A DNA stretch of 64,000 bases, from NCBI RefSeq assembly GCF_000156335.1, contig NZ_DS999213.1, forward strand, positions 3,431,858-3,495,857, in the 5' to 3' direction. The notes under the pieces were generated by a model, which had not been told where the DNA came from, did not search any database, and was given only the letters and a program-made list of their open reading frames with translations. Each line of letters opens with the position of its first letter. Within the stretch, counting starts at the first letter, position 1. This stretch comes from Roseobacter sp. GAI101. GTDB taxonomy: Bacteria > Pseudomonadota > Alphaproteobacteria > Rhodobacterales > Rhodobacteraceae. Shown piece after piece: positions 27,556 to 38,597 of the stretch. Both the position numbers and the translations under genes were made by a program.

Positions 27556-28056
27556 ATGGCCCTGACTGAGCAGTATCTGGACGAAGACATTCACCCCATC
27601 GACATCGTCGAAAATCTGGCAGCTTTTAATGACTGGGATTTCGACCGGATTTCCGATGAACAGATCGCCATGGCCGTCGAAGGCCAGTGGCGCACCTATT
27701 CGATCACCCTCGCGTGGTCTGCCTATGATGAAACCCTGCGGCTTGTATGTTCCTTCGAGATGGACCCGCCCGCCGAAAAGCTGCCCGTGCTTTATCATCT
27801 GCTGAATGACGTGAACGACCAGTGCTGGGGCGGGGCCTTTACCTATTGGGCCGAACAAAAGCTGATGGTGTTCCGTTATGGTCTGGTGCTGAGTGGCGGA
27901 CAGGATGCGACCGCAGCGCAGATTGATACCATGATCGGGGCCGCCGTACTAAGCGCCGAACGCTATTATCCCGCCGTGCAGCTGGTGCTGTGGGGCGACC
28001 AAACGCCAAGGCAAGCGATACAGGTTGCCATTGCAGAGGCCTATGGCCACGCGTAA
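27556..28056 (+). CDS. YbjN domain-containing protein
   Basis: A 166-aa YbjN-family protein with a secretion-chaperone-like fold. Recognised from the pattern HPIDIVENLAAFNDWDFDR, a central YSITLAWSAYDETLRLVCSF, and PVLYHLLNDVNDQCWGGAF. Its role is not established; in E. coli, YbjN affects motility and stress responses. It precedes proC in the same direction with a 36-base gap, so they may be cotranscribed. Confidence 0.85.
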   Translation: MALTEQYLDEDIHPIDIVENLAAFNDWDFDRISDEQIAMAVEGQWRTYSITLAWSAYDETLRLVCSFEMDPPAEKLPVLYHLLNDVNDQCWGGAFTYWAEQKLMVFRYGLVLSGGQDATAAQIDTMIGAAVLSAERYYPAVQLVLWGDQTPRQAIQVAIAEAYGHA

Positions 28057-28092
28057 GTGTTGTCCCCAATAGTAAAAATTGGGGACGCTGAC

Positions 28093-28908
28093 ATGGAAAA
28101 TACACGTATTGCAAAAGATGGCCTGGTTCTGTTGGGCTGCGGCAAGATGGGCTCTGCCATGCTGGCAGGCTGGCTGGCACGGGGTTTGCCAAAGTCTTCG
28201 GTCTGGGTCATTGACCCGCATCCGTCGGACTGGCTGAAAGATCAGGGCATCCAGTTGAACGTCGATCTGCCAGCGGCACCCGCCGTGGTGCTGGTGGCGG
28301 TAAAGCCGCAGATGATGGGCGATGCCTTGCCGACGTTGCAGGCCATGGGGAATGGCAAGACAGTCTTTGTCAGCGTCGCCGCCGGGACCACAATTGCAAC
28401 ATTTGAAAAGACGCTCGGGGCACAAACGCCGATCGTGCGCGCCATGCCGAACACGCCTGCGGCCATCAGCCAGGGCATCACCGCGATTGTCGGCAACGCG
28501 CATGTCGATGCGCAGGCGCTGGACGAGGCCGAAGAGTTGTTGAGCGCGGTAGGCGATGTTGTCCGCCTGGACGAAGAAGCGCAGATTGACGCTGTGACCG
28601 GGGTCAGCGGGTCAGGCCCGGCATATGTTTTCCACATGATCGAAACGATGGCAGCGGGTGGCGTGGCGCAAGGGCTTAGCCCGGAACTGGCCTTGCGACT
28701 GGCGACGGCGACTGTCGCCGGGGCAGGGGCCTTGGCCAAATCGGCAGACGAAGACCCGACACAGTTGCGCAAGAACGTGACCAGCCCGAATGGCACGACC
28801 CAAGCTGCGCTGGATGTGCTGATGAATGAAGAAGACGGCTTTCCTGTGTTGCTCAAACGCGCTGTGGCCGCTGCGGCTGACCGCTCAAGGGAGCTTTCGC
28901 GTGACTGA
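28093..28908 (+). CDS. proC: Pyrroline-5-carboxylate reductase
   Basis: Final step of proline synthesis: reduces P5C with NAD(P)H. The 271-aa protein has the dinucleotide motif [15 protein letters not shown] at 13-27, [12 protein letters not shown], the AMPNTPA loop, and the C-terminal signature [16 protein letters not shown] with [15 protein letters not shown]. The ATG at 28093 follows a short leader. Its stop overlaps the GTG start of csaA by eight bases. Confidence 0.95.
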   Translation: MENTRIAKDGLVLLGCGKMGSAMLAGWLARGLPKSSVWVIDPHPSDWLKDQGIQLNVDLPAAPAVVLVAVKPQMMGDALPTLQAMGNGKTVFVSVAAGTTIATFEKTLGAQTPIVRAMPNTPAAISQGITAIVGNAHVDAQALDEAEELLSAVGDVVRLDEEAQIDAVTGVSGSGPAYVFHMIETMAAGGVAQGLSPELALRLATATVAGAGALAKSADEDPTQLRKNVTSPNGTTQAALDVLMNEEDGFPVLLKRAVAAAADRSRELSRD

Positions 28909-29239
28909 GATCAGCTTTGACGATTTTCTGAAGGTTGATATCCGGGTTGGCACGGTCAGCCGCGCCGAACCGTTTCCCGAGGCGCGCAAGCCCGCGATCA
29001 AGATGTGGATCGACTTTGGCCCCGAGATCGGAGAACGGAAAACCTCGGCCCAGATCACCGTGCATTACACCCCCGAAGACCTTGTCGGCACGCAGGTCAT
29101 GGGCGTCGTGAACTTTCCTCCGCGCCAGATCGGGCCGTTCATGTCCGAAGTTCTGGTGCTGGGGGTGCCGGATGAAAACGGGGCAATCGTGCTGATGCGC
29201 CCCACACAGCCCACCCCGAACGGAGGACGCATGCATTGA
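28901..29239 (+). CDS. csaA: tRNA-binding protein CsaA family
   Basis: A 112-aa dimeric OB-fold protein, the stand-alone form of the tRNA-binding domain found in methionyl-tRNA synthetase. Its order is [40 protein letters not shown] and [20 protein letters not shown], all characteristic. CsaA binds tRNA acceptor arms and has been reported as a chaperone or export factor in Bacillus. It starts with GTG inside the proC end (GGGAG box nine bases upstream). Its stop overlaps the next gene's TTG start. Confidence 0.92.
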   Translation: MTEISFDDFLKVDIRVGTVSRAEPFPEARKPAIKMWIDFGPEIGERKTSAQITVHYTPEDLVGTQVMGVVNFPPRQIGPFMSEVLVLGVPDENGAIVLMRPTQPTPNGGRMH

Positions 29240-30186
29240 CCAAGCTTCTGATCGCCCGCCCCGCCCCCGACGAAGTGCACGCCGCCCTTGCGGGGTATGA
29301 CGTGACCTACCGCGACACGTCGGCCCCGCTTGGCCCCGATGAAATGCTGGCAGCCTTGCGTGACTATGACGGCGTGTTGCCGACGCTTGGGGATCAATTC
29401 TCGGCTGAGGTGTTCGCACAGGTGACTGACCCGCGGTGCAAGATCTTGGCGAACTTCGGGGTTGGCTATAACCACATCGACGTTGATGCCGCGCGCAAGG
29501 CGGGCGTGCAGGTCAGCAACACCCCCGGTGCCGTGACCGACGCCACCGCAGATATTGCCATGACGCTGATGCTGATGGCCGCGCGCCGCGCGGGCGAGGG
29601 CGAAAGGCTGGTGCGTTCAGGCAAATGGACAGGCTGGCACCCCTCGCAGCTTTTGGGGATGCACCTGACGGGCAAGACCGTCGGCATTATCGGCATGGGC
29701 CGTATCGGGCAAGCGGTGGCACAGCGGTGTCATTTCGGGTTTTCGATGAACGTGAAATACTTCAACCGCAGCGCCAAGGATCTGGCCTATCCGGCCGAGC
29801 ATATCAATGACCTCAAGACCTTGGTCGGGGCTGTTGATGTGGTCGTGATCGCGGTGCCGGGCGGGGATGACACCCAGCATCTGATTGATGCAGATGTGCT
29901 GGCAGCGATGCAGCCTCATGGTCTGCTGATCAATATCGCCCGTGGCAATGTGGTGCAGGAAAGCGCGCTGATCGAGGCGTTGCAAAGCCGGACAATCGGC
30001 GGCGCAGGTCTGGATGTCTACGAATTTGAACCAAATGTTCCCGAAGCCATGCGGGCGTTGGACAATATCGTGCTATTGCCGCATTTGGGCACGTCCTCCC
30101 AGGAGGTGCGTGTGGATATGTGGATGATGGCGGTTGAAAATCTGCAAGCCGGAGTAGAGGGCCGCAGCCTGCCGAACGGCGTCTAG
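29236..30186 (+). CDS. D-isomer specific 2-hydroxyacid dehydrogenase (glyoxylate/hydroxypyruvate reductase type)
   Basis: A 316-aa NAD(P)-dependent dehydrogenase. The Rossmann motif is [16 protein letters not shown] near residue 153; the substrate-binding [14 protein letters not shown] lies near 75. The catalytic Arg-Glu-His set is in [19 protein letters not shown] and LLPHLGTSS. Likely substrates are glyoxylate or hydroxypyruvate. The start appears to be TTG at 29236, with GGAGG nine bases upstream and an overlap with the csaA stop. It converges on tdk, overlapping four bases. Confidence 0.88.
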   Translation: MTKLLIARPAPDEVHAALAGYDVTYRDTSAPLGPDEMLAALRDYDGVLPTLGDQFSAEVFAQVTDPRCKILANFGVGYNHIDVDAARKAGVQVSNTPGAVTDATADIAMTLMLMAARRAGEGERLVRSGKWTGWHPSQLLGMHLTGKTVGIIGMGRIGQAVAQRCHFGFSMNVKYFNRSAKDLAYPAEHINDLKTLVGAVDVVVIAVPGGDDTQHLIDADVLAAMQPHGLLINIARGNVVQESALIEALQSRTIGGAGLDVYEFEPNVPEAMRALDNIVLLPHLGTSSQEVRVDMWMMAVENLQAGVEGRSLPNGV

Positions 30187-30761
30187 CGCCCGACCGCCAA
30201 ACGCCAATGACGGCGGCAGAGGGACACGTAAGTCTCGTTGCCGCCGATCTGGACTTGTGCACCTTCCCTGATCGCCTTGCCTTCTGCATCAAGGCGTACG
30301 ACCATCGTGGCCTTTTTCCCGCAATGGCAGATCGTGCGGACTTCGCGCATTTCGTCGGCCAATGCCAACAGCGTTGCGGAACCGGGAAACAGCATTCCCT
30401 GAAAATCAACTCTCAGACCGTAGCACATGATCGGCACGCCCAGATCGTCGACCGCACGGGCCAGCTGCCACACCTGATCGTTGCTTAGAAACTGCGACTC
30501 GTCGATGAAGATGCAGGCGCACGGGCCTGATTGCAGACGGGTTTCGATCTTGTCGAACAGGTCCTCGTCCGGGCTGAAGGTGTCGGCATCCTGACCGATG
30601 CCGATGCGCGACGCGATGCGGCCATCGCCCGCCCGGTTGTCGAACTGAGCTGTGATCAGATAGGGGGTCATCCCGCGTTCGACATAGTTGTGCGCAGCTT
30701 GCAGCAGAACGGTGCTTTTGCCCGCATTCATGGTCGAATAATGAAAATATAGCTTTGCCAT
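30183..30761 (-). CDS. tdk: Thymidine kinase
   Basis: Salvage enzyme that phosphorylates thymidine and deoxyuridine. The 192-aa type II kinase has the P-loop in [19 protein letters not shown], the DESQFL motif, the zinc-site cysteines in ICHCGKKA and CRRH, and a lasso region [12 protein letters not shown]. The ATG at 30761 gives MAKLYFHYS; the frame is open upstream without support. It acts together with cdd, deoA and upp at 47-51 kb. Confidence 0.94.
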   Translation of the reverse strand: MAKLYFHYSTMNAGKSTVLLQAAHNYVERGMTPYLITAQFDNRAGDGRIASRIGIGQDADTFSPDEDLFDKIETRLQSGPCACIFIDESQFLSNDQVWQLARAVDDLGVPIMCYGLRVDFQGMLFPGSATLLALADEMREVRTICHCGKKATMVVRLDAEGKAIREGAQVQIGGNETYVSLCRRHWRLAVGR

Positions 30762-30862
30762 GGGTCTCTTTACAGTCAGCAGCGCGGGACGATCAAGATC
30801 GGCTTGCCGATTTGCAGGGCAAACTTTATCTACCCCCCAAGCCGCATAGCAAGGATACCCCG

Positions 30863-31582
30863 ATGACCCAATCTGATCTGCCCGCCCTGGTGGCTGACCA
30901 ACTGCCGCAGATCGACGTCGAGGCGTTGAAAGCCCCCGGCGACCCCGGCCACAAGCCCAGGATTCTGTTGCTGTACGGGTCTTTGCGCACAACCAGCTAT
31001 TCGCGCTTTGCCGCCGAAGAATGCGCCCGAATTCTTGAGCTGTTGGGCTGTGAAACCCGCATGTTCAACCCGTCGGGACTGCCCTTGCCTGATGACGCAG
31101 AGGCTGATCACCCCAAAGTGGTCGAGCTGCGCGAGATGGCAAGCTGGGCCGAAGGCATGGTCTGGTCCAGTCCCGAACGCCATGGTGCCATGACGGCGAT
31201 CATGAAGTTGCAAATCGACTGGCTGCCCCTGTCGCTGCAAGGTGGCATACGCCCGACCCAAGGCAAGACCTTGGCGGTGATGCAGGTGTCAGGCGGGTCA
31301 CAATCGTTCAACGCGGTCAATCAGATGCGGATCCTGGGGCGCTGGATGCGCATGATCACGATTCCGAACCAGTCCAGCATACCAAAGGCTTGGCTGGAGT
31401 TTGGCGACACGGGCCGCTTGCCCCAAGGGCCATTTTACGCCCGCATCGTGGACGTCATGGAAGAGCTGGTAAAGTTCACCTGGATGACGCGTGGCCGCAG
31501 CGCCTATCTGACCGACCGTTATTCGGAACGGGTCGAAACAGCCGAAGAGGTCCACAAGCGGGTATCGCTGAAAAACCTCTGA
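30863..31582 (+). CDS. arsH: ArsH family NADPH-dependent FMN reductase
   Basis: A 239-aa flavodoxin-fold protein. The FMN phosphate loop is [19 protein letters not shown]; family motifs include [26 protein letters not shown] and [21 protein letters not shown]. ArsH oxidises trivalent organoarsenicals and is a quinone/azo reductase. No arsR, arsB or arsC lies nearby, so a general redox role is possible. The ATG at 30863 follows CAAGGATACC. Divergent from tdk. Confidence 0.9.
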   Translation: MTQSDLPALVADQLPQIDVEALKAPGDPGHKPRILLLYGSLRTTSYSRFAAEECARILELLGCETRMFNPSGLPLPDDAEADHPKVVELREMASWAEGMVWSSPERHGAMTAIMKLQIDWLPLSLQGGIRPTQGKTLAVMQVSGGSQSFNAVNQMRILGRWMRMITIPNQSSIPKAWLEFGDTGRLPQGPFYARIVDVMEELVKFTWMTRGRSAYLTDRYSERVETAEEVHKRVSLKNL

Positions 31583-31585
31583 CCC

Positions 31586-32710
31586 TTAGTCGTGCCGCTC
31601 GACCAGCACCGATCCAACGGAATATCCTGCACCGAAAGAACAGATCAATCCTGTTTCACCCTCTTTCAAGTCGCTGGAATACTTCGAAAATGCGATGATT
31701 GATCCCGCCGAGGACGTGTTGGCGTAGTCTTGCAGGATATTTGGCTGTTCACCGGGTTCGGGCACGCGGCCAAGGACCTTGCGGCCGATGAAGTCATTCA
31801 TCGACTTGTTTGCCTGATGCAGCCAAAGCCGTTTCAGATCATCAGCTTGCACGCCTTCGTCGGCCATGTGTCCCGCGATATGGTCGGCGACCAGAGGCAA
31901 AACTTCCTTGAACACCTTGCGGCCGTTTTGCATGAACTGCATGTCCCGGCGGTCTGCCACCCCGTCCGGGCGCGACCGGCGCAGAAATCCGTTGTTGTTG
32001 CGGATGTTGTTCGAAAACTGTGTGGCACAGCGCGTTGATTTGATTTCGAAACACGGGCCTGCCGCGTCTTCGATCCGTTCGATCAGGACGGCTGTCGCGA
32101 CGTCCCCGAAGATGAAATGGCAATCGCGGTCGCGCCATTCCAGATGGGCCGAACAAATCTCGGGGTTCACGACCAGCGCGGACCGGATCGACCCCGACCG
32201 CACCATATCCGCTGCCGCCTGAATGCCGAAGGTGGCGGAGGAACACGCGACGTTCATGTCGAAGGCGAAACCATTGATTTCCAGCAGATCCTGTATCTCG
32301 ATCGCGACCGCCGGATAGGCCCGTTCAAGGTTCGATGCGGCACAGATCACCGCATCCACGTCCGCAGCCGTCTTGCCTGCATCCGCCAGCGCCTTGCGCG
32401 CGGCGTCCAGCGCCATTTCGGCCATCAAGCTGGGTTCGTCATCCGACCGTTGGCGCAGCAGCGGGTGCATCACATGGGGGTCCAGAATGCCGGTTTTGTC
32501 GATCACATAGCGCTGTTCGATGCCTGACGCCTTGACGATGAACTCTTCCGAGGAATGGTCCTTGGGGGTGATCGCACCTGCCGCAATCGCTTCAGCATGT
32601 TCCGCGTTGTACAGATCGGCATAAGCGTTGAATGCGGTCACCAGTTCGGCGTTGGTGATGACTTGATCCGGCGTGAAGATACCGCTACCCGTAATGGCTG
32701 GCGTATACAT
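31586..32710 (-). CDS. 3-Oxoacyl-ACP synthase III (long FabH-like KAS III)
   Basis: A thiolase-fold condensing enzyme with the KAS III triad: Cys156 in NVACSSATFG, His298 in LWLHQANKSMN and Asn331 in YANTSSAG. At 374 aa it is about 50 residues longer than housekeeping FabH, due to an extended region at about 30-95. This length class resembles the Pseudomonas enzyme that condenses octanoyl-CoA from beta-oxidation with malonyl-ACP; that link is from memory and should be treated as a suggestion. It is monocistronic and ends four bases after arsH ends. Confidence 0.85.
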   Translation of the reverse strand: MYTPAITGSGIFTPDQVITNAELVTAFNAYADLYNAEHAEAIAAGAITPKDHSSEEFIVKASGIEQRYVIDKTGILDPHVMHPLLRQRSDDEPSLMAEMALDAARKALADAGKTAADVDAVICAASNLERAYPAVAIEIQDLLEINGFAFDMNVACSSATFGIQAAADMVRSGSIRSALVVNPEICSAHLEWRDRDCHFIFGDVATAVLIERIEDAAGPCFEIKSTRCATQFSNNIRNNNGFLRRSRPDGVADRRDMQFMQNGRKVFKEVLPLVADHIAGHMADEGVQADDLKRLWLHQANKSMNDFIGRKVLGRVPEPGEQPNILQDYANTSSAGSIIAFSKYSSDLKEGETGLICSFGAGYSVGSVLVERHD

Positions 32711-32839
32711 GAAAACCTCTTTCTAAGCGTTCTCGGATAAGGTCAAAAAAGCAGGCCAAGGTCAAGCGGATGCCCATTTTCCAGGCATCAGGTACCTCTG
32801 TGTGTCTAGGGCTGCTTCGCGCAGGTACTGAAGTATTTC

Positions 32840-33862
32840 CTAGTGCGGTGGTGTAGGGCGTTCCATGAGATCAGGATGCACTTTGCGCATCAGTTCCACG
32901 AATCCGCTGAAATCTTGCGCGGCGAACGTGGGGACCTCGCTTTGCTCAAGCGCGTCAAGATCCCGCTGATCGGCTGCATCGATACCGTTTTCCGGAATGC
33001 GCAATCCTACTGCCAAAATGCGGCCCGGATGCCGGTTGATCGCTTCAAGATAGATATGTGCGTCGTGCTGCCCTGTATCCCCCAGCAGAATGACCGGAAG
33101 ATCTGGTGAGGCTCGCAATATCTGATCAATGCTGCCCCCCTTGTGACCCCCGTGCCCTTCGGTGATGAATTTCGTTTCGCTGATCCCCAAATCGCGCAGA
33201 AACATAGGTCCGCGGACAAGTCCGGCGTTATTGAACACATTCCCCAGAAAATTATGCAGGTTCCACGGTGAGGAGGAGACGTAGTACACCGGATTGCGCG
33301 CCCCATCCGACAGCGTTTCCATCAGCTGCTTTGCATCGGGGAAAATGATACGCGACAGCGCATTTCCAGTCAGAGAGGTCCAAAGGTTACGGGTCAGAGA
33401 ATAGGCCCCTGTCAGCATCATCGTATCGTCAATATCCGAAACCACCATAAAGCGGGCATCGGCGGGCGGTACAAAATAGGGGCAATTGAATATTTCTGTA
33501 CTGCCTTCGACGGTAAGCGCGGCGCTTTGCCAGCCGGTTTTCCCATCGTGGGGAAGCATGAGGGTGAAATAGCCCTCTTCATCAGAACGGGCCGTCAAAT
33601 CGCCATAGCTGACCGTAGCATCGCGGACCTCGTCAGTCAGGAACATGCCGATCATGTTGCGCAGATTGTCCAGCCGTGACTGTCCTTTACCCGCCTTAGC
33701 GTGCCGCAGCTTGCTGAGTACACGCCCGCGCAGGACAACCCCTTCCGGTGTCGCAAAGCCGATAAAGGGATCGATGTGACGGCCTGTGCCACTGCGCCCA
33801 AAGATCGGATCCAGCAGTGTTTCTGCTCGCAAGACAAGGCGATGTACCAACCGCTTGATCAT
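32840..33862 (-). CDS. App1-like phosphatase (DUF2183)
   Basis: A 340-aa protein of the yeast App1 phosphatidate phosphatase family. The catalytic motif is VVSDIDDTMM (DxDxT/M form) near residue 148, followed by YVSSSPWNLHNFL, LRDLGISETKF and ILLGDTGQHDAHIY, which complete the HAD-like core. The N-terminal 130 residues form a beta-rich module with FIGFATPEGVVLRGRVL. An AAAGGAG box eight bases before the ATG at 33862 settles the start. It follows carB in direction with a 38-base gap. Confidence 0.88.
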   Translation of the reverse strand: MIKRLVHRLVLRAETLLDPIFGRSGTGRHIDPFIGFATPEGVVLRGRVLSKLRHAKAGKGQSRLDNLRNMIGMFLTDEVRDATVSYGDLTARSDEEGYFTLMLPHDGKTGWQSAALTVEGSTEIFNCPYFVPPADARFMVVSDIDDTMMLTGAYSLTRNLWTSLTGNALSRIIFPDAKQLMETLSDGARNPVYYVSSSPWNLHNFLGNVFNNAGLVRGPMFLRDLGISETKFITEGHGGHKGGSIDQILRASPDLPVILLGDTGQHDAHIYLEAINRHPGRILAVGLRIPENGIDAADQRDLDALEQSEVPTFAAQDFSGFVELMRKVHPDLMERPTPPH

Positions 33863-33900
33863 ACGCGGGCTCCTTTTCAGACCGGCTGCATCGGCTTGCT

Positions 33901-36900
33901 TCACCCCTGAAGCGCTTTGACCCCTACATCGCCCTCTGCCTGGGCCTTGATCGCCAAAGCGGCTGCGTAGGACCCGGCTGCCGTCGTGAAATACGGGATC
34001 TTGTCGTACAGCGCGATAGAGCGGATGGATTTGCTGTCCTCGACCGCCTGCGCACCTTCGGTGGTGTTCATCACCAGCTGGATCGCTTCGTCCTTCATCA
34101 TGTCGGTGATGTCGGGGCGGCCTTCGTAGACTTTGTTGACGACCTTGCAGGCGATATCGTGCGAGGTCAGCCAATCCGCCGTGCCACGGGTGGCGACGAT
34201 GGTGAAACTCTGCTCGAGCAGAATTCGCGCGGCGGTCAGCATGTCATCGGTCTTGTCCATGTCCTTGATCGACAGGAAAGCGCAGCCTTCGCGTGGCAGC
34301 GGGTTGCCCGCGCCCATCTGCGCCTTGAGGAAGGCCCGCGGGAAATCGCGGTCCCAGCCCATGACTTCGCCGGTTGAACGCATTTCCGGCCCCAGCAGCG
34401 TGTCGACACCGGGGAAACGGGCGAAGGGCAGAACCGCTTCCTTGACCGAGAACCACGGCATGTTCGGGTCGGCCAGCGTCATCGGATCACCCAGCGGCAG
34501 CACATCATCATAGGCCGCATCGGCATCATAGGCTGCACGCAGCGGGAAGTTCGACAGCGGTTCGCCTGCCATGATCCGCGCGGCGATGGAGGCGATGGCA
34601 CTGTCCGTCGCCTTGGCCACGAACGGCACGGTGCGCGAGGCGCGGGGGTTGACCTCGATCAGGTAGATGTCACCATCCTTGATCGCAAACTGTATGTTCA
34701 TCAGGCCAACGACGTTCAGCGCAAGGGCAAGGGCCTTGGTCTGTTTTTCGACTTCGGCAATGATCTCGCGTGACAAGGAATAGGGCGGCAGGGAACAGGC
34801 GCTGTCACCCGAATGCACGCCGGCTTCTTCGATGTGCTGCATGATGCCCGCGACATGGACGTTCTTGCCGTCACACAGCGCATCCACGTCAAGTTCAACC
34901 GCGCCGGACAGGTAGTTATCCAGCAACACGGGGCTTTTGCCCGATACCACGACGGCTTCGCGGATGTAGCGCTCGAGGCTGGCTTGATCGCGGACAATTT
35001 CCATCGCGCGGCCGCCAAGGACGTAGGACGGGCGGATCACCAGCGGGAAGCCGATGTCGGCCGCGATTTCCAGCGCTTCGGCGTCGGAATGGGCGATGCC
35101 GTTGTGGGGCTGCTTGAGGCCGAGTTTCTGGATCAGATCGGCGAAACGTTCGCGGTCTTCGGCAAGGTCGATCATGTCGGGCGTGGTGCCGAGGATCGGG
35201 ATGCCCGCGTCTTGCAGGGCCTGCGCGATTTTCAGCGGGGTCTGGCCGCCGAATTGCACGATGACGCCGTGCAGCGTGCCATTTTCCTGCTCGACCCGAA
35301 GGATTTCCATGACGTGTTCGAACGTCAGCGGTTCAAAATACAGGCGGTCCGAGGTGTCATAGTCGGTGGACACGGTTTCGGGGTTGCAGTTGACCATGAT
35401 GGTCTCATAGCCCGCGTCCGTCAGCGCATAGCAGGCGTGGCAGCAGCAATAGTCAAATTCGATGCCCTGACCGATGCGGTTGGGGCCACCGCCAAGGATG
35501 ACGACTTTCTTGCGGTCCGAGGGGCGTGCTTCACATTCGACTTCGCCGAAGGCAGGAGCCTCGTAGGTGGAATACATGTAGGGTGTCTGCGCTTCGAATT
35601 CGGCAGCGCAGGTGTCGATGCGTTTGAACACGGCCTTTACGCCGATCCGAAGCCGGGCATCGCGCACGTCCGCTTCGGTCTGGCCGGTAAGGGTGGCAAG
35701 GCGCGCGTCGGTAAAGCCCATCATCTTGAGCTGGCGCATCGCGGCTTCATCCGTCGGCAGGCCTGCGGCCCGCACGCCTTCTTCGGCGTCGACGATTTCG
35801 CGGATACGGGCCAGGAACCAAGGGTCGAACATGGTGACGCCGTGGATGTCCACGTCGGACATGCCGTGGCGCATGGCCTGGGCGATGGTGCGCATGCGGT
35901 CGGGGGTTTGTTTGCTGATCGCCTTGATCACGGCGGCCTGGTCGGGGGCCCCGGGGATTTCGATTTCGTCAAATCCGGTCAGGCCGGATTCCATCGAGGC
36001 CAGCGCTTTTTGCAGGGATTCGTGGATCGTGCGGCCAATCGCCATCGCTTCGCCCACGGATTTCATCGCCGTGGTCAGGTAGGGTTCGGAGCCCGGAAAT
36101 TTCTCAAAGGCGAATTTCGGGATTTTGGTGACGACGTAGTCGATTGTCGGCTCGAACGACGCGGGCGTGACGCCGGTGATGTCGTTGTCGAGTTCATCCA
36201 GCGTGAAGCCCACGGCCAGTTTCGCCGCGATCTTGGCGATCGGGAAACCTGTCGCCTTGGAGGCCAGCGCCGAAGACCGCGACACGCGCGGGTTCATTTC
36301 GATCACGACCATGCGGCCATCCGCGGGGTTCACGGCCCATTGCACGTTCGATCCGCCGGTTTCCACGCCAATCTCGCGCAGAACTGCAATCGAGTGGTTG
36401 CGCATGATCTGGTATTCTTTGTCCGTCAGCGTGAGTGCCGGCGCGACGGTAATCGAATCGCCCGTGTGCACGCCCATCGGATCGATGTTTTCGATGGAAC
36501 AGACGATGATGGCGTTATCGGCGGTATCGCGGACCACCTCCATCTCGAATTCCTTCCAGCCCAGCAGGGATTCGTCGATCAGGATCTGCCCGACCGGTGA
36601 CGCGTCCATGCCCGAGCGACAGAAGAATTCATAATCGTCGCGGTTGTAGGCCACACCGCCGCCGGTGCCGCCCATGGTGAAGGCAGGGCGGATGATGGCG
36701 GGCAGGCCGACATATTCGAGTGCTTCCAGCGCCATTGCAACGCCCGCGGCGAGGTCTTTCTTGCCGGCGGAATTCTTGGGGGCGGTCACGATCGTGGCTT
36801 TGGGGTTTTCGATCCCGAGGCGATCCATCGCTTCGCGGAAAAGCTGGCGATCTTCAGCCATTTCAATGGCTTCACGCTTGGCACCGATCATCTCTACGCC

Positions 36901-37233
36901 GAATTTTTCCAGCACGCCCATTTCTTCAAGCGCAAGAGAGGTGTTCAGCCCGGTCTGTCCGCCCATGGTGGGCAGCAGCGCATCGGGGCGTTCTTTTTCG
37001 ATAATCTTGGCGACGATTTCGGGGGTGATCGGTTCGATGTAGGTGGCATCGGCCAGCCCCGGATCCGTCATGATGGTGGCAGGGTTGGAGTTGACGAGGA
37101 TGACGCGGTAGCCTTCCTCTTTCAGAGCTTTGCACGCCTGGGCCCCGGAATAGTCGAATTCGCAGGCCTGACCAATTACGATGGGCCCCGCACCGATGAT
37201 CATGATCGATTTGATGTCGGTTCTTTTTGGCAT
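33901..37233 (-). CDS. carB: Carbamoyl-phosphate synthase large subunit
   Basis: Makes carbamoyl phosphate for arginine and pyrimidine synthesis with CarA, which is not in the window. The 1110-aa protein has two ATP-grasp halves: the first opens with [24 protein letters not shown], the second near 575 with [20 protein letters not shown]. Ammonia/ATP motifs such as [13 protein letters not shown] and [14 protein letters not shown] are present. The C-terminal MGS-like allosteric domain begins near 965 ([15 protein letters not shown]). Length is in the upper normal range for alphaproteobacteria. Confidence 0.98.
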   Translation of the reverse strand: MPKRTDIKSIMIIGAGPIVIGQACEFDYSGAQACKALKEEGYRVILVNSNPATIMTDPGLADATYIEPITPEIVAKIIEKERPDALLPTMGGQTGLNTSLALEEMGVLEKFGVEMIGAKREAIEMAEDRQLFREAMDRLGIENPKATIVTAPKNSAGKKDLAAGVAMALEALEYVGLPAIIRPAFTMGGTGGGVAYNRDDYEFFCRSGMDASPVGQILIDESLLGWKEFEMEVVRDTADNAIIVCSIENIDPMGVHTGDSITVAPALTLTDKEYQIMRNHSIAVLREIGVETGGSNVQWAVNPADGRMVVIEMNPRVSRSSALASKATGFPIAKIAAKLAVGFTLDELDNDITGVTPASFEPTIDYVVTKIPKFAFEKFPGSEPYLTTAMKSVGEAMAIGRTIHESLQKALASMESGLTGFDEIEIPGAPDQAAVIKAISKQTPDRMRTIAQAMRHGMSDVDIHGVTMFDPWFLARIREIVDAEEGVRAAGLPTDEAAMRQLKMMGFTDARLATLTGQTEADVRDARLRIGVKAVFKRIDTCAAEFEAQTPYMYSTYEAPAFGEVECEARPSDRKKVVILGGGPNRIGQGIEFDYCCCHACYALTDAGYETIMVNCNPETVSTDYDTSDRLYFEPLTFEHVMEILRVEQENGTLHGVIVQFGGQTPLKIAQALQDAGIPILGTTPDMIDLAEDRERFADLIQKLGLKQPHNGIAHSDAEALEIAADIGFPLVIRPSYVLGGRAMEIVRDQASLERYIREAVVVSGKSPVLLDNYLSGAVELDVDALCDGKNVHVAGIMQHIEEAGVHSGDSACSLPPYSLSREIIAEVEKQTKALALALNVVGLMNIQFAIKDGDIYLIEVNPRASRTVPFVAKATDSAIASIAARIMAGEPLSNFPLRAAYDADAAYDDVLPLGDPMTLADPNMPWFSVKEAVLPFARFPGVDTLLGPEMRSTGEVMGWDRDFPRAFLKAQMGAGNPLPREGCAFLSIKDMDKTDDMLTAARILLEQSFTIVATRGTADWLTSHDIACKVVNKVYEGRPDITDMMKDEAIQLVMNTTEGAQAVEDSKSIRSIALYDKIPYFTTAAGSYAAALAIKAQAEGDVGVKALQG

Positions 37234-37343
37234 GGCTCAGGCCCCCGGATGTTTGCAAATTCTCCGCGTTATAGGCCTTGGGGGGAGAGGTGCAAGGGGG
37301 GAAGGGCGGTATCCGGTCGGGTTTTGATCCTGGCCGGGCCGGA

Positions 37344-37388
37344 TTGGGGCGCTGCCCCAAACCCCGGGATATTTTCGAGCCAGAGAAG
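37344..37388 (+). repeat. Dispersed GC-rich hairpin repeat, copy B
   Basis: TTGGGGC-gct-GCCCCAA, then ACCCCGGGATATTTTCGAG and CCAGAGAAG, read on the plus strand. It lies between carB and the upstream alpha/beta hydrolase gene, both on the minus strand. Confidence 0.7.
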
Positions 37389-37402
37389 AGGGGCCTGTGG
37401 CG

Positions 37403-38167
37403 TCAGGCGGGGGAGAGGAAGGCGCGCACGGACGCTTCGAAATCGCGGGGGTTTTCAGCGTGGAGCCAATGGCCGACGCCCGGGAGCTTGGCGAAATATG
37501 CGTTGGGAAAGAGCGCTTTTATTCCGGGGCGGTATTCGGGCAGGACGTAATGCGATTTGGCACCGGACAAAAAGAAGGTCGGGCCGTCGAAGGTGCCGCT
37601 GATGTCTGTGGGCCAGCCTACGATGTTGGGCATTTCTGCTTCGAGCACGTCGAGGTTGAGTTTCCAGCTTTTGGTCGCAACATCCAGCGATTGGGTGAAA
37701 AAGCTTTGCAAGGCAGGTTCGACCCCGGCAGCAGCGAGCTGTTCCTGGGCATCGGAGCGGCGGGTAAGGGTGGTCAGGTCAACGGCGCGCATGGCGTCGA
37801 TGAATTCCTGTTGGCTGTGATCATAGGCGACGGGCGCGATGTCGGCGATGATAAGCCGGCGGATCAGATCCGGATGCAGCAGCGCCAAAGCCATCGAGGT
37901 CTTGCCGCCCATCGAGTGGCCGCAGACATCCATCGGTGCGCCGATGTGGCGGATCACCTCGGCGAGGTCTTCGGCCATTTCGGGGTATGTTTGCGTGTCT
38001 GCGCGCGGACTGTCGCCATGGTTGCGCATGTCCACGGTTATGACGCGGCGGCTGTCTGACAGGCGCTTTGCGATCACGCCCCAGTTGCGGCCGGATCCGA
38101 AGAGGCCGTGAACGATCAGAAGGGCGGGGGCATCCGTCGCGGTGCCATATTCGGTATAGTTCAGCAT
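37403..38167 (-). CDS. Alpha/beta fold hydrolase (YbfF esterase type)
   Basis: A 254-aa hydrolase. It has VHGLFGSGRNWGVIAKRL near the start, the VDMRNHGDSP strand, the nucleophile elbow CGHSMGGKTSMALA, and the histidine in LPGVGHWLHAENP. This order matches E. coli YbfF, an esterase active on short acyl chains and acyl-CoAs. It is upstream of carB in the same direction, separated by about 170 bases that include a hairpin repeat. Confidence 0.88.
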   Translation of the reverse strand: MLNYTEYGTATDAPALLIVHGLFGSGRNWGVIAKRLSDSRRVITVDMRNHGDSPRADTQTYPEMAEDLAEVIRHIGAPMDVCGHSMGGKTSMALALLHPDLIRRLIIADIAPVAYDHSQQEFIDAMRAVDLTTLTRRSDAQEQLAAAGVEPALQSFFTQSLDVATKSWKLNLDVLEAEMPNIVGWPTDISGTFDGPTFFLSGAKSHYVLPEYRPGIKALFPNAYFAKLPGVGHWLHAENPRDFEASVRAFLSPA

Positions 38168-38222
38168 GGTTGTAGATTTAGGGGCATTGTGGAAGATGCG
38201 CCAGAGGGATTAAGGTATTCGA

Positions 38223-38597
38223 ATGCTGGACCACAAAGACATTGAGACCAAAGCGCAGACCGTACAGCGCGAGATGCACGACCGGTTGGGCGTGAGGGGG
38301 CGCGATCTGGCCCATGCGATGCGGCGGGCGGGCCGCAGGCTGCCCAGAGCCGTGCGCCTGAAGGGCAATGCCCTGGCACAGGCCGCGTTTTTTGCGCAGA
38401 ACCCCAAGATGGCGCGCAGGCTGGATGGCACGGAGGTCCAGCAATCCTATGACGCGGTGATGGCCCATCTTGGGACCATTGATGTTAAGGAGAACCGTAA
38501 GGACCGGCTGCTGGGGCTTGCCGGTAGCATTGCGTTCAATCTGCTTTTCGTCGTGGGGGCATTTATCGGCTATCTGTGGTGGCGCGGCTACGTCTAG
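38223..38597 (+). CDS. Small protein with a C-terminal membrane segment (unknown function)
   Basis: A 124-aa protein I do not recognise by function. The first 95 residues are strongly basic and helical ([32 protein letters not shown]). A single hydrophobic stretch [22 protein letters not shown] closes the protein, giving a tail-anchored layout with the basic part in the cytosol. Homologues probably exist in other Rhodobacteraceae. It diverges from the hydrolase at 38167 and overlaps the cupin gene by four bases tail to tail. Confidence 0.65.
   Translation: MLDHKDIETKAQTVQREMHDRLGVRGRDLAHAMRRAGRRLPRAVRLKGNALAQAAFFAQNPKMARRLDGTEVQQSYDAVMAHLGTIDVKENRKDRLLGLAGSIAFNLLFVVGAFIGYLWWRGYV

Noticed and set aside
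34813..36600. A 595-codon plus-strand frame opposite carB
   Set aside because: Antisense shadow; carB is unmistakable and continuous across it.
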